Source: Morinoia aosen
Lineage: Eukaryota; Arthropoda; Malacostraca; Amphipoda; Talitridae
Reading direction: 5' to 3'
DNA length: 64,000 nucleotides
NCBI GenBank assembly: GCA_030386875.1
Contig: CM059560.1
Span: 30,002,183-30,066,182 of the forward strand
In this document: positions 23,061 to 35,045 of the stretch, one piece after another
How positions within the stretch are numbered: position 1 is the stretch's first letter
How the letters are laid out: the number at the start of each line of letters is the position of its first letter
Position numbers and translations under genes: made by a program
Notes under the pieces: model-generated
What the model saw: the letters and a program-made list of their open reading frames with translations, nothing else
Told to the model about the DNA's origin: nothing
Database searches by the model: none

Positions 23061-26000
23061 GAGTATAGAAAGAGTAAGTTTTTTTTTGCTTAGTGAAGGA
23101 TTTGAAGTTTATGTTCCGATATAATCTCGATTATTTGTGGGCATGTGTAACATACGCTATAACCATCAAATCTGATTTCTACGTACAGGAAACAAAAGCT
23201 GGTGCGGTAATAAAAAATACGTATACTGAAGAAAAACATTGTTATGGTTCACGTAACAATGAATATCATCTCTGATTTTCACGCGACAATAACACTGTGT
23301 TTGATGTCGGATGCGTGTGTTGCGGCAATAGAACTGTGTCGAAAAAAAACCATCACTATCCTTCCCGTATCCTCGAATGTACCAACAAACCGAGACTTCG
23401 TACGCTGGTCACTTTGAGGATTTCAGCACCGCGTTAACAGACGCGATGTAGTACAACTACCAACATTTGGTGCTCATGTTGTGATGTTAGCCTTTCCACT
23501 CATGTTCGCTCGTAGAGTTCGTGGTTACTAACCCGATTGCTCTATTTAACTAAAAAAGTTACTATTTCTCAGCTGATAATAATGAAAGGAATAATATTTA
23601 TCTTTCAAATAAACAAACATGTTCGCTGAACAGGTGTAAATGTGCGATAGCGTTTGTTCATCATCTGGTTAGTTTCCACACATCAAGTTCAAAATAAAAA
23701 ATGCTCCCTAATCTTACCGATAAGTGCGTTTAGTAAAAACCAATTGTGAAAACATTAAGCTAAGCTATAAGATTTCAAAAATTTCTCAAAATTGCCATCG
23801 TACAAAAAATTATTCGTGTGAACGAACGCTAGTGCTAAATTATTTCAGCTCCTTCTCAACAAAATAAAAAGTGTACATCGTTTCAAGCTTAATCATGGAA
23901 TTTAACTGTTTTTCTGTAGATTTTGTATCATTTTTTAACTGCATGTTTAAAATGTGCACGTTTCATCTAGCCATGGGTCTGTGTAACATCTCTGATTTTA
24001 ATAACAGCTAACTGGCATAAAAAGAGTTTTATACAGTTTTGAGCCTGTGCGGGGGCAGAGTACTTTGCAGCGGGCAGTGTGGGTGGCGTTAAGCGCCGTA
24101 TTTTGTCGCTATTGAACTCTATTACAATGGGCTGCGTGAGAAAACCTGCTTCTGGCGCCCAACAAAGGCTCTGGTGTCCGCTCTACACAATCGGATGCTC
24201 CCGAAACGCACTTTATTAATTCATTCTTCAGCAGCGTCCTTGTTAGGAAACTAAAATGAAAGAGAAGATTCATCGGGTTTGTATAGAGTTTTATGGATAA
24301 CTCTCAATATTGCTGAAACAAAGCAAAAAATAATGACCAGTACCTTATACACATTCATAAATGAACTCATGTTATCTACGCAAACTAGCACATATAAGCG
24401 AATTTGGGGGAACGCACATAGAAGAACAAAGTATATCGTTGATTGGAAATTTACTTTCAAAAACTTGCAAAATTATAAAAAACAAGTATATCAGTTAAAC
24501 TTCATACATGTCCAGAATTGAATATTTCACAACAGTAATTTCTTAATGCAGTAAAAACCGTGGAGGTGCACAGGCAAATGAGGAGGCCACTCTGGCACTG
24601 CACCTATACGATCACAGATTTGAATAACACTCTGACAACACTTCTGGTAGCTGCCTTAGAAGAAAAATTTTAGTACTCAGTACATGCTCAAAAAAAATCA
24701 TTTATTAAACAGCTCGGTATCTGCCATCTTTCTACAATGTATAAAATCATTTAAAATTTGATCATTAACGACCGTACTGAAGAGTTGAAGCGAATTCAGT
24801 GAATTAAGCTGAGGAAATTTAATCTTCTGAAGCCTCAACAGTGCAGTTGAAGTTCCTGAGCGCCTCGGTCATTTTCCATCGCGGCGTGGGGTTGCGTCTT
24901 GAGCTCCTGTGAAGATGTTTTGTCGAGAATTAAATTATCCTACGCTCTGTGATCCTCTGTCCCATCGTACAACCCTTAAAACCGACGTGCTTCAACGTAC
25001 ATCGTGCACAGCTATATCCATAATTCTAGCTGTGCCGATTTCCGTGTTTTAAAATACTTGTATATTTCAAAATTTAAGCTGAAACTCAACGACGCAGTCA
25101 CTTCTTTACCTTATAGTAAGTCCAGTAACTAGAGTTAATCTAGGTTAATAAGTACTTTCATCCTATGCGTGAACTTTCTTTTCTTTTTTGATGTCTCAGC
25201 TTTTGATAGAATTCATTTCGGCACTTAACCAGAGGAGAAAAACAGTTTTCTATTTTTAGCTTCAAGTTTCTGTAATTAGCATATATCAAATAGAATATAG
25301 CTTCTAAACACGGTGTTTGCTCCTTCTTAAGGATATTTTTATGTATCTTGTTCGCAACTTTATAATTATTGGTATCTTTTTAGAAAATTAGTCTTAAATT
25401 AATTTCACTACGTATTCATTGTATCAAAATACAGAAATTTCAATTATAGGCAACTTTCAAAGGTTTAATCTACGTAATTAATTAAAATGAATCTCTTCGG
25501 ATTCAAAGTTTGAAATGAATCTAAAATCCCGAAATACGTATCGGGCTTTGAGTGCGGGAGTGCAGTGTAAATAATTCAGGAGTAAAACGTATAAAAGTCA
25601 CAGTTGTTTTACTACGTTAACACGAAAACATTCCAAGAAGCAAAAATGTGCTTACCATGGCTTCTCAATAAGTGAAATATGTCAGATTTTAATGACTTGG
25701 AATAAACTAAAATAAATGAACGCTTCAACGACTCTAATCTGTTTCTTTGGAGGTAGATCTTTTCAGCGTCCCATCTTCGTGTTGTTTCTTTTCTACATCT
25801 AGATTAAGTTTACCATGAAGTGAAGGGGAAAATAGTCGGGTTTTGACAGAATGTAAGTATTTTTTAAATCAATTTTTAGAAGTATGGAAGACGATTTTCG
25901 GGAAATGGCCAGTTCATCCTTTCTGGTTTTGCGTTCTGGTGAAACCACCTCTCCAGTACATCGTTTACAAAGTTTCTTAATTTCCTCGTTCAAAAGTTCT

Positions 26001-27185
26001 CTTGCGTGAAAAGCGTTTCCAATTGCTTTTTGTTATTCAATGTTTTGGAAAGCTCAGCCTCAAAAGAAACCGTTCTATCTTAATAAGTCGGTTATGTATT
26101 TCTTATCCATTCTTCTATTTCAGCTCCAAATCCAATCATAAGATTGACTGATAAGTTTTGGCTCTTTGTTTTTAAAACTCCAGCATTTCGATACGAAAAC
26201 TGCACCTCTTATTCAGTTCTGTTTCATACACGAAAATCCACCTCTGCCATCCTATTCGCCGTGTCTGGATTGGTCCGACGAAACTTTTGAACTGCCAGCA
26301 CCGGTTTCAAGGTTTACCCCTCCAGACAATCGTAAAACTGTGGTGCTATGCGGACACGATAACACCAAACAAAACTTCGAATGGAAGTCGGAGTCTTGAC
26401 GTAAAGTGTGGTCGTTGACGATACAGTTATGCCCCCATTCGCTCGCTGCCATGCTGTGGTAGTCCAGTTGTTTATGGGGCGCAAGTTGCATGAATTGTGT
26501 CTCTTCAGCGGATATTGAGTTGCAGCGGATATTTCTCGAGACGAAGTGCATCTGAGCCATGAAGAGTTGTATTGGCTGACATAAATGTACCGTTAGTCTT
26601 TGCTTATTGTAAATACACACACTGTTTCCAATTAGTTCAGAAATAACCGTACATCTTATGGTTACCACCAGTTTAATAAAGTCTCCTACCATTAAATACT
26701 ACCAATTACTTTCCATACTATCATTTCTAGACTGATTTCATGCCTTACATTTCTCAGCTCAACAGCGTGTTCCCACCAATAGCCCTGCCTAGCAATGGAG
26801 GTTTTCACTTTGCGTGGCGGCCCTGCCACGTTCTTAGTACGCGCTGCACGGCTCGCCAAAACTCTTCGTGTCACTTCCCGTGTAACAATGTCGTACGGTG
26901 CAACCTAAATAAACAAAAATCCCATCTCTCTGACGCACATCACGCACGGATCTCACGAGGCGGGTCCGCAATTTAGGAAGAAGGCATTTTGTTGAGCGAT
27001 CTTCATGTGCCGTAGCTGAGGTTCGAGACAATGGCTGGCAAAATTCCGGCTGGTGAATTTAGATTCTTCAAAAATACTGCTGAAAATTTGCTCAAATCGT
27101 TGTTCTAATGGTGAGGCTCCATGGGGTAATATTTTTGTTTTATTTTTCAATTTTTGTTAGTGCAAACATGTTGGGGTCAATAATA
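23061..27185. other. Non-coding stretch, nothing recognised
   Basis: Long AT-rich DNA with only short chance frames. A 146-codon minus-strand frame at 26252-26692 has no recognisable motif. No array or RNA gene seen. Confidence 0.45.
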
Positions 27186-27189
27186 ATGG

Positions 27190-28312
27190 TAAATCAAAAG
27201 GAAAGGACAATTATCGATTTCCGACTTTTCGGTGCCTAAAAACATAATTAATTTGATCAAGATAAACAAGTTTTCTTCTATGCACTTTCCGTCTGAAATG
27301 ATTAAATTACAAGTTATAGCGGTAGGTTTAGTTTCGTCTTTGATGACAAATGCGCTCGAATCATGGTTATACTCATCGATCGAAATACTCATCGAAATTC
27401 AAAGCTACTCATCGATTTTCGAATTTTTGTTGCTTGAATCGCGGTAATAACATCGAAGTAAACAACTTTGGAACAAGTCTCGCTGATCGGCTTCGCCGCT
27501 CAGCGAGAATGAAAATATCGATTATTACTGGAATTTGATGCTGATTCCGAATCTGCAATTTGTTCTGACCGCTCTCGATTTTTTCGATTTTTTGTGATTT
27601 TTTGGAATTTTTAATTTTTATACATTTTTATGGTTTTTTTTTGGCCCGCACCACCTCATGATCCGAACTCTGCCATTCTCGACCCAACCTGGTCTGACTT
27701 GGCATACTGTGGCTTGCACCACCTCATGATCCGAACTCTGCCATTCTCGACCCAACATGGTCAGACCGTGCCTTGAAGACCTGAGTACCGGATAGGGCCG
27801 GGTTCCACCCAACCTGTACGGACATGGCATTCTTTGAGCACCACCTCATTTGTTGCTAGCCGCCTTTCAAAAAAAAAAATCGAAAAAATCGAGAGTGGTC
27901 AAAACAAATTGCATGTTCGGAATCAGCATCAAATTCCAGTTATAATCGATATTTTCATTCTCGCTGAGCGGCTTCGCCGCTCAGCGAGACTTAAGCCACA
28001 ACTTTTCTTCTATACACTTTTTTCGTCAAATGAGTATTTAACGAGGTATTGCGGTAGGTTTGGTTTCGTCTTTGATGATGATCGCGCTGGAAGCGAGACT
28101 CCATTGCAGTGATGCCATACCACGGGATCGATGAATTTCTTTCCTCTTCAAACACTGGAGTTGCGATAAGTCATTTACCGCTATAACTAATAAAATACTC
28201 ATTTCAGACGGAAAGTGCACAGAAGAAAACTTGTTCATTTCGATCTAATCAACTATGCTTAGGCATCGAAATTTACAAAACCGATTATCGTTCTTTCCTT
28301 CAGATTTTCCAT
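27190..28312. mobile_element. Foldback structure 1 (nested inverted repeats)
   Basis: The outer arms are inverted copies: 27200-27335 (GGTGCCTAAAAACATAATTA, CACTTTCCGTCTGAAATGA, TTATAGCGGTA) and 28150-28310. The inner arms (27477-27595 and 27870-27990) are about 120 bp and nearly identical. They end in GTCTCGCTGAGCGGC, and the right one forms a perfect 14-bp stem with a TTC loop at 27959-27989. Between the inner arms a 68-bp unit (CCACCTCATGATCCGAACTC and on) is repeated at 27651 and 27719. A further direct copy of the outer-arm motif lies at 28005-28090. No transposase frame is present, so this looks like a foldback-type non-autonomous element. Confidence 0.75.
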
Positions 28313-28521
28313 AATAACTATTTGACTAAATGACATTGTTTTTTAATATTACTGAAATAACATCTGCGTCGGATTACCTTCGCGCAATATTCCTGAATTC
28401 AAAAATAATTCATAGAAAAATACGTACATTCTCAGTTGTCGTGAAATATTCTGTATGAGCTAAATTTCGAAATAACGGGTAGTTAGTGCCACGGTTAACA
28501 TACTGATATTGGTAAATGTTA

Positions 28522-29412
28522 AGGAAAGGTCTATCATCGATTTTCGAATTTTCGCTGCCTAAACATAGTTAATTAGATCAAACTAAACAATATTTCTCTT
28601 CTATGCATTTTTGTGGGCGAATTAGCATTTAACGAGTTATAGCGGTAAATTAGTTACCGCAACTCTAGAGTTTGAAGCGGGAAGTAATTCGAGTGCGTCG
28701 GATGGCAACACTACAATGGACTCTCCCTTCCGACGCGCTCAAATGATCTAGCGCATTCCCGCCATCTAAGACGAAAGTTACATACCGCTATAACTCGTTA
28801 TTTTCGGGTGATAATTTCTATTGTGTTATTAACTAAAAGACCCCTCAGGGGGATACAATTATTGTATCTATGGGAACTAGCGCTCCCAGGGGGACAATGT
28901 GAGGGCCCGAGCTAAAGGTTAGGTAGGCTTTCTTTTGTTAAAATAGAATAGGTTTTGTTGTGTTACGGACCATCTCTTTTCGGTTCACTGCTGTCCTGTT
29001 TTTCACCGCCTACCACTTTCTTCTTCAACTTTTTCTTGTTTCATGAACTTCTTTCTTAGCTTTCTGTTTCTGTGCCCTTTCTGCATAGATTCCACGTTCC
29101 CTTAACTCCATACTAAATGGTGCCTTCTTCCTTCCTCTCTTTACATCTCATTGTTGAGGATAGGGAGGCTTAAACTAACTAATAAACTAAACTATTAACT
29201 AAAAGATCCTTGAAGTGGGTTCAGGCTCCGCGGGGCCGGCAAATAATAAATTACAAATTACCCAAACGTACTCTACCCAAACTAAACCTACCGCTATAAC
29301 TCGTTAAATACTCATTTGCCTCCGAAAGTGCATGGAATAAGAATTGTTTATTTCGATCTAATTAACTATGTTTAGGCAGAGAAAATTGGAAAATCGATGA
29401 TTGTCCTCTCCT
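28522..29412. mobile_element. Foldback structure 2, interrupted by a retroposon
   Basis: Its ends are inverted copies of each other and of the outer arms of structure 1: left ATCATCGATTTTCGAATTTT, GCCTAAACATAGTTAATTAG and AACGAGTTATAGCGGTA (28530-28652); right 29283-29412 inverted. A second internal inverted ACCGCTATAACTCGTTA lies at about 28784. The centre carries the SINE-like copy 28841-29192, so this element is older than that insertion. Confidence 0.8.
28841..29192 (+). mobile_element. SINE-like retroposon, copy with perfect TSD
   Basis: Reference copy of the family. It starts CCCCTCAGGGGGATACAATT, contains TTCGGTTCACTGCTGTCCTG, a pyrimidine-rich middle, and TAGGGAGGCTTAAACTAACT near the 3' end. 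It is flanked by the perfect 14-bp duplication TATTAACTAAAAGA (28827-28840 and 29193-29206), the mark of target-primed reverse transcription. The head has a perfect hairpin GATACAA-TTA-TTGTATC. I see no convincing tRNA A and B boxes, so the head type is unknown. It is nested in foldback structure 2. Confidence 0.9.
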
Positions 29413-29524
29413 TCCCAAATACCCTTGTATGTCTCAAACAGTAACCGCTGATCGTTTTGGTCAATATTTACTTTAATGCACCCACGGAACTTAAAAATTC
29501 TGGTTTAAAGAATCACTATAGGAA

Positions 29525-30470
29525 CATTACAAACATTTTATACACATGACATTTTGCTCGCTTATGCGTAATAGTATATAACAGTGAAGAAGCGAATAGG
29601 TCAAAATGCTGTTGTACGGTATTGACGTGATGATAGGTTTGATTAGCATAGGTTACATTAAGTTAGTTGAATGAAGTAACATAATGTAAATAAACCTAAA
29701 ATAGCTTAACTAACTTAGCTATACTGACACTGATGGTTTCCGCCAAAATACTGCGCGAGTTCCAACAATGCAGTTACGACGCAGACAATATAATATTATT
29801 CTTATCAGAACGTAATTCATGTTATATCTCGGAAATTACGCATCAGCGAGCAAAATGTCATTCATGTAAAACGTTCCTAAATGGGTCAATATTGAATTTA
29901 ATGTTGTCAACGATTTTCTTAATTTCGTTGCGAGATCTAGGTAACTGGAGACATTTTAAACGTTTTACATGAAAGACATCGTACTCGCAAATGCTTAGTT
30001 TTCGAGATATAGCATAAAAAAGGTTCAGGTAAGAATAGCATTACCGGCAGTTTCGATATCGCTCTTCCGGCGTTTCACGGACGCGGACCACGCCAAGTTT
30101 TTTGGCGGAAGTCATCGGCCTCGGTATGGCTAAGTTAAATTAAGCTATTTTAGGTTTACTTATGTTAGTTTAGGTTAGTTTATTTACTAACCTAACTTTA
30201 CTAACCTAACTTAACCTAATCTAACTTTACCTAACCTAACATTACCTATTGTTACGTCTAAACAGTATTTCTGCTTATTTACATGTCCGTTTGTTCAATT
30301 TTAGCAACGACGTTCCTATAATTTCAAAGTTAAATATCTCGAAAACTAAGCGTTTGCGAGCACAATGTCATTTGTGTAAAACGTCTTCAATTGTACCATA
30401 TTACGTATGTGTGGCATCGAAATTATTGAAATAGTTGACAACATTGAATTCAATATTGACCCTTAAATGT
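29525..30470. mobile_element. Foldback structure 3 (four alternating arms)
   Basis: One motif, GCGAGCAAAATGTCATTCAT plus GTAAAACGT, appears four times in alternating orientation: inverted at about 29533-29578, direct at 29840-29880, inverted at 29960-29995 and direct at 30355-30390. A second pair, GGGTCAATATTGAATTTAAT at about 29884 and its complement at about 30440, and a third pair, TAAACCTAAAATAGCTTAA at about 29693 and its complement ending near 30165, complete the nest. At about 30150-30245 there is a TAACCT-rich run. No coding content was recognised. Confidence 0.7.
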
Positions 30471-31430
30471 GCTCCTTTAGAGATTCTTGCGAACCAAACT
30501 TCTAAATTCCGTGAGAGCATTAAAGTAGATATCGACCTTCATTTTAACATACGAACTCCCTCGTAACTTTTTGTGAACATTGGAGAAAACTCGTTCAAAA
30601 AACTTCGTAATAAGTTCAACAGCTTGCAATATTGACAATACAAGCAATTCGACGCAGTAGTATAATGTGTGAGTTAACTTGTGGATGTTAATGAAATTAT
30701 TTCAGGAACAATTCTGATGGTGGCATACCTGATAGCAGCTGTCTAACACAGGAAATCAAATTTATATCATGATTGTTGCCTAAGAATAAATAAATAAAGC
30801 TTTTAAAGCTTATGATGTTCATCCGTTTCTTAGAGGAAAATTCAGAGCAATTGTTTTACATTTTTGTGGAATGATCATTTTCTATGATTAAATTAGGTTG
30901 GAGCACTCTTGACAGTTTTAAAACAAAAAAGATAGCAAAGATAGCTGATTTAAAAATCATTTTAATACGTGAACGTTTCGACTTAAAGCTCAAGCCATTA
31001 TCAACACCTGTAAAAGCGAATTGAAATACAGAAAACAAGACACAGCTAAAAGACAAAATGAATACAACTTTAAAAAGTACAAGAAACAAAAAAAACAAAA
31101 AAGAATATAGAGATTATACTGCAATTAATTCTGAAAATCAGGCTATTTCTAACTGAAATGATGATAACATTGAATTTAGAGCTGGCTTTAATTCTTTAAT
31201 GTAAAGAGATTCTAGTATATGTAGGGTACTTATAAAGATAGCGGACGTTTCCAACGTCTTCATCTCAACACACTTTAACCGCCAAATCACGAAGTCCAGC
31301 GTAAACCTGGTGCCATAAAACTAACAACAAATGATGCCAGAAGACATTTATGAAGTTTCGGTGACTTCGGGCGGAAATTTATTCAGTGATCCTAATTTTA
31401 ATATAGCCCGCAAAATGAGTGATTTTAGTG
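30471..31430. other. Non-coding stretch, nothing recognised
   Basis: AT-rich, without a supported gene. A short Phe/Leu-rich minus-strand frame (30856-31098) looks like chance. Confidence 0.45.
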
Positions 31431-31913
31431 CTTTGGCGGACAGTTGAAGGATAAACGAAACTTAACGGACAGTTGAATGCTGTCCGGCTAACAGTCTCCG
31501 GACACTTGACAGTGTCTGTTTAAAGGCCTTGGACAGTTCGAAAACGTATGAATTTAAATGAGCATTGTATCCTTTTATTAATTTAATTCATATTAGTTTC
31601 ATATATATTTAATTTGATAGCCAATACGGATTTTCACTAAATTTTATTAGCGTATATTTCTTTCAGTTCGGTACTTGAAGTGGTTCGGTTTGGTGATTTC
31701 AGTTGTAGATAATTGACGAAGAAAATATATAGTTAACACCAAATTTGCACCCGAGATATTCGTGACAGAGGCAGTTGAGATCTTATTGGATACAAATATT
31801 TATATAAAAAGGATGTTTTTATGCTGAACACGGGTAAAATATACAATTCCATGATGGTTGACATTTTATTCAATCCTCAATTGGTTCCAGCAAAAGAATG
31901 AATCAGACGATAT

Positions 31914-32564
31914 CTATCCGTTCGGAGTGAATCCAACGTCAAAATCATCTTCGTTTACGCCTGTGAAGTTGTATTTAGGTTGGCGCTGTCCTGGAAATAT
32001 TACGTAAGGCTTAGCGTAACTCCCTGAAGCTGAGACACATGCTAGCACTGTAATTTGTTCCTTCGACTCTGGAGCAAGCCTGTATACGCATTTTGCGCCT
32101 TTCTCCGTAATTATGGGAGTCTTGCTGCTGGTTCCTTGAAGCGGAAATCGACTTTCATTTAAGTTAAAAACTCGATGAGCATTTTCTCGAACCAAAAACT
32201 CCTTCGCATTGAGCTGATGCTCCAACTCCAAGAAATTCTCAAAATTTTCGAACCATTGTTTGATGGTTTCTTTAGTGACTGCAGCCCTTTGGGTACCGAG
32301 ATTTTCAGGGAGTCTAGCTGAAACCTCAGGGTGTCTCCTCAAAAAGGCATAAATCCATGTTGAACTTGGCAAGTTATCTTGGAATTTTTTTTCTGCTGGA
32401 ATTTCGTACCCATTAGCCTCTGCCTGGTCAAGAAGATCTTTGACGACTAATGAAATTTCTTTCCTAGGCAATCCATAACCAATTTTGGCCATAGTCACGA
32501 GCCAGTTTACGAGCCGGGTTTCTTGATCTGCTGTCAAGAAAGATGTTGGCCTTGTAATAGACAT
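31914..32564 (-). pseudogene. Tigger/jerky-like transposase, main exon, broken
   Basis: An ORF of 216 codons matching the CENP-B-type DNA-binding region and the start of the DDE_1 catalytic domain of pogo-superfamily transposases. Residues 5-45 (RPTSFLTADQE, NWLVTMAKIGYGLPRKEI) and 66-90 (WIYAFLRRHPEVSARLPENL) are the second helix-turn-helix. Residues 132-165 (VFNLNESRFPLQ, then TEKGAK) are the usual first catalytic block. At the position normally held by the first catalytic Asp there is Asn136 (codon at 32157-32159). The frame ends in TAG after GFTPNG (31914-31916), where the family normally has Trp (TGG). The text after the stop, ISSDSFFCW, still looks like the family for about nine residues, then similarity is lost. 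Both changes are G-to-A on the coding strand. Length is less than half of a full transposase. A true host gene of the jerky type is less likely because of these breaks. Confidence 0.85.
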
Positions 32565-32845
32565 GACAAAAGTAAAAATATTAGTGTCAATATGCCCCTA
32601 TTCTGCGAATACTTTTCATGTGCAGCATACTGCAGGCATTTGTAGGCAACAAACAAATATTTAAAGCAGGATTGATACATATGGTGTCGTAAAAACGCAT
32701 TACAAAGCGTATAAAATGTGATATATATACAACTCTTGAACCAATTTTGCGTTGCCTGGGTATCAATCATCAATATCATAACTAAATTATTGTGTTCAAT
32801 TTCATCTAGGGTAAATTTTGTAAACTGTATGGCTTCTGAACATAC

Positions 32846-33017
32846 CAGGTCGCTCTATTGAGAGTGCAGTTTTTTCTCCGATCTTGTCACTTAATGTGGA
32901 CTTCGGAATTCCATACTTTTCTGAAGCCTTGCGGTACGACATTCCATTCTCAATGGCTGCCACTGCAGTAAGTAACTGCTCTTCATTATACACCGGCTTC
33001 TTCCGTTTAGGGGCCAT
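32846..33017 (-). pseudogene. Tigger transposase first exon, Psq-type HTH
   Basis: Starts with ATG at 33017: MAPKRKKPVYNEEQLLTAVA, then GMSYRKASEKYGIPKSTLSD, a clear Psq/pogo helix-turn-helix (about residues 10-52). The reading frame continues to 32802, but a GTATGT donor-like site follows CCTG at 32846/32845, so an intron of about 280-315 bp to the main exon is plausible. One acceptor (TCTTTCTTGACAG, exon from 32530) is in phase but would drop the conserved GRPTSFLT stretch, so the real junction is uncertain, and an indel instead of an intron is possible. Confidence 0.75.
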
Positions 33018-33510
33018 CTAATAAAGATATAAATGAGTAAATTCATAATATGTCCGACATACTTCAGACCTGATTATTTCCGGACACCTGGCGTCCGGAC
33101 ACCTAAAATGATGATAAAATTTATAAGGTTCCCGGACACATCAAAATTGTGTTCTGTGTACAATACATGGCGCTATAAACGTTTCAATATGACAAACATG
33201 ACACTCGAGCTTCAATATGGCGGCAAGATCGTTTGAATGAGCAACACCTTCACACTTAAATTTCATCTTTCCCGCGGTCTATCCTTAATTTTTTTGGCAG
33301 AAATTGCAGCAAGGTGTAGTCGGTACGTAATTAGATGCAATTTTCATACGTTCGAAACTTATTTTATCATGATTAACCACTTTTAAACGAGAAATGAAGT
33401 ATCACTTATACGAACCTGTCACTGTCGATGCACAGAATCTACGAAGTGCGCCAATAGAAAAAAATAAAGCGTTAGTGTCCGGTATGCTTCAGTGTCCTCG
33501 ATCCTTATAA

Positions 33511-35045
33511 TTACCCTAGGTCGTATTTATTTGCACAGAAATTTAAAATTGAAAAATCAGATTTGCTTACTATTACACTACACTGCTCTGCGTGATCCCT
33601 AATGGCTGAAAAAGATGGCTTTGCTAAAACTCTACCCGTTCTGGAGCTCCTACCAACGTGCTCAAAAAATCTTGTTCTAAAACTACGCTGGGTGCAACCC
33701 ACGTAGCTAGACCCGCACAGCGGGCAACAATACTTGTAGATTAAGCGAGAGCACAGTTCAGTTGGTAGGCGGTCTGTAAATCTAAAAAATGATCCTATAC
33801 TACGCTTGTTTGTCAATATTGGAATAAAATCTAAGCAATTGTAAAATTTCTCTACCAGCTTTGAAACTTCACTGGCGAGCTTCTCAGACTGTGCACCATA
33901 AAAAAGCAAGTTACAGTAGAATTTCTTTTTCTTTACAGTTGTCTCAGAGTAGGTCGTCATATATTTTTTGTCTAAAAATAGCCTTATAATTTTAGAGACT
34001 AGATTATTCGGAAAACCGTTGTTACTGAAAAAGGTTTGTAGAAAATTAAATTCATTATGCATATTGTGGTACGTTGAACTTATATGAAAAGCTCGATGCA
34101 ACAAGGTTTTAATGCTATTGAGTTTAAACCTAAATGAACAAAAACTAAAAAAGCTAGTGCCCAAACCCGTAAAGGTATTTTTCCTATAAACAGAAGTTAT
34201 GAACCTTTGATTTTGTTTTTCAACGGAACAGTCCAGAAAAGCAAGCTTATGATTTGTTTCACATTCCATCGTAAATTTTAAATTGGCGTGTTCGGAATTG
34301 ATGTAGTCCAAGAATTTACTTGCATGACACTCCTCACGGAATATAACAAAAGTGTCGTCAACATACCTCCTGTAAAAAATTGGCGCAAAGTCTAGCGGAC
34401 ACTCGGATAACCAGTTCACCTCATGATGACACATAACGATATTTGCGAACGTCGGTCCTAATGGGAGACCCATTCCTAAACCTTCTCTCTGCCGATAAAA
34501 TCCACCTTGGAACATGAACACAGAATTCAGCACAGCCATTTCGAGTAAGGTCTTAAAATAATTCAGAGTCAAACCTAACACTACTTGAATAGACTGATAC
34601 AGGTACCCTAGGCAAATTTGTACTGTCTCATGTAGAGGAACGTTAGTAAAAAGATTCTCGACGTCGTACGACACCATAAAACAAGGGGTATCTATTTTCA
34701 AACTACTGATTTCAGCGGCACATTGTTGAGAATTTGAAACAGTGAACTGGTTAGACGGATTCAAGACAGAGACAAGATACTTAGCTAGTTTAAAGGTAGG
34801 ACAATTATAGGCAGCAAATATTGGACGCATTTGAAACAGTGATGAAAAATCCACTTTGTGAATTTTATGGAAGACCGTAAAGTATACCAGGGGCTGAGCC
34901 CGAGGCATACAGCTCTTTGTAAAGAACTTCTGAAATTAGTTCAGTTTGCTTGAGTTTACGTAAGAAATTATTGACTTTGTCTTCAATTCTCTAAATAAGA
35001 TTGTGCACTGGCTCTTTGATTTCCACGAATTTAGTGCGGTCTGAA
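33511..35045 (-). pseudogene. Penelope-like retroelement: RT plus GIY-YIG, decayed
   Basis: The main ORF (33511-34908, 465 codons) carries the reverse transcriptase core of Penelope-like elements: MRPIFAAYNCPTFKLAKYL (about residues 27-45), SYDVENLFTNVP (80-91, motif A with Asp), GLGMGLPLGPTFANI (143-157), YVDDTF (182-187, catalytic pair) and LAFLD (222-226). A C-terminal GIY-YIG nuclease region follows (YKYCCPLCGSSYVGCTQR, then R-FFEH, residues 391-417). The first Met is not the true start. Upstream, in another frame, SGSAPGILYGLP (to about 34868) is the normal preceding text, so one extra base at about 34866-34868 breaks the frame. Further up, a TAG interrupts NFLRKLK-type sequence (similarity to about 35045). 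The usual end after NKYDL is also absent. Function would be retrotransposition, but this copy is dead. It abuts the right end of the Tigger relic. Confidence 0.93.

Larger units (their letters stand above)
31434..33500 (-). mobile_element. pogo/Tigger-type DNA transposon relic
   Basis: The span is set by the transposase pieces on the minus strand and by candidate terminal motifs. On the left, CGGACAGTTGAA occurs at about 31437 and 31473, followed by TGCTGTCCGG. On the right, TGTCCGGTATGCTTCAGTGT lies at about 33477, an approximate inverted match. A direct relative, TGTCCGACATACTTCAGACC, lies inside at about 33051. Subterminal CCGGACACC/GTCCGG words cluster at both ends. The exact ends and a TA duplication could not be fixed. 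The 3' half of the transposase is missing. Confidence 0.6.

Noticed and set aside
30150-30245. Telomere-like TAACC/TTAGG run
   Set aside because: Units are irregular (CCTAACTTTA, CCTAATCTAA) and part of a foldback nest. Not a true telomeric array.
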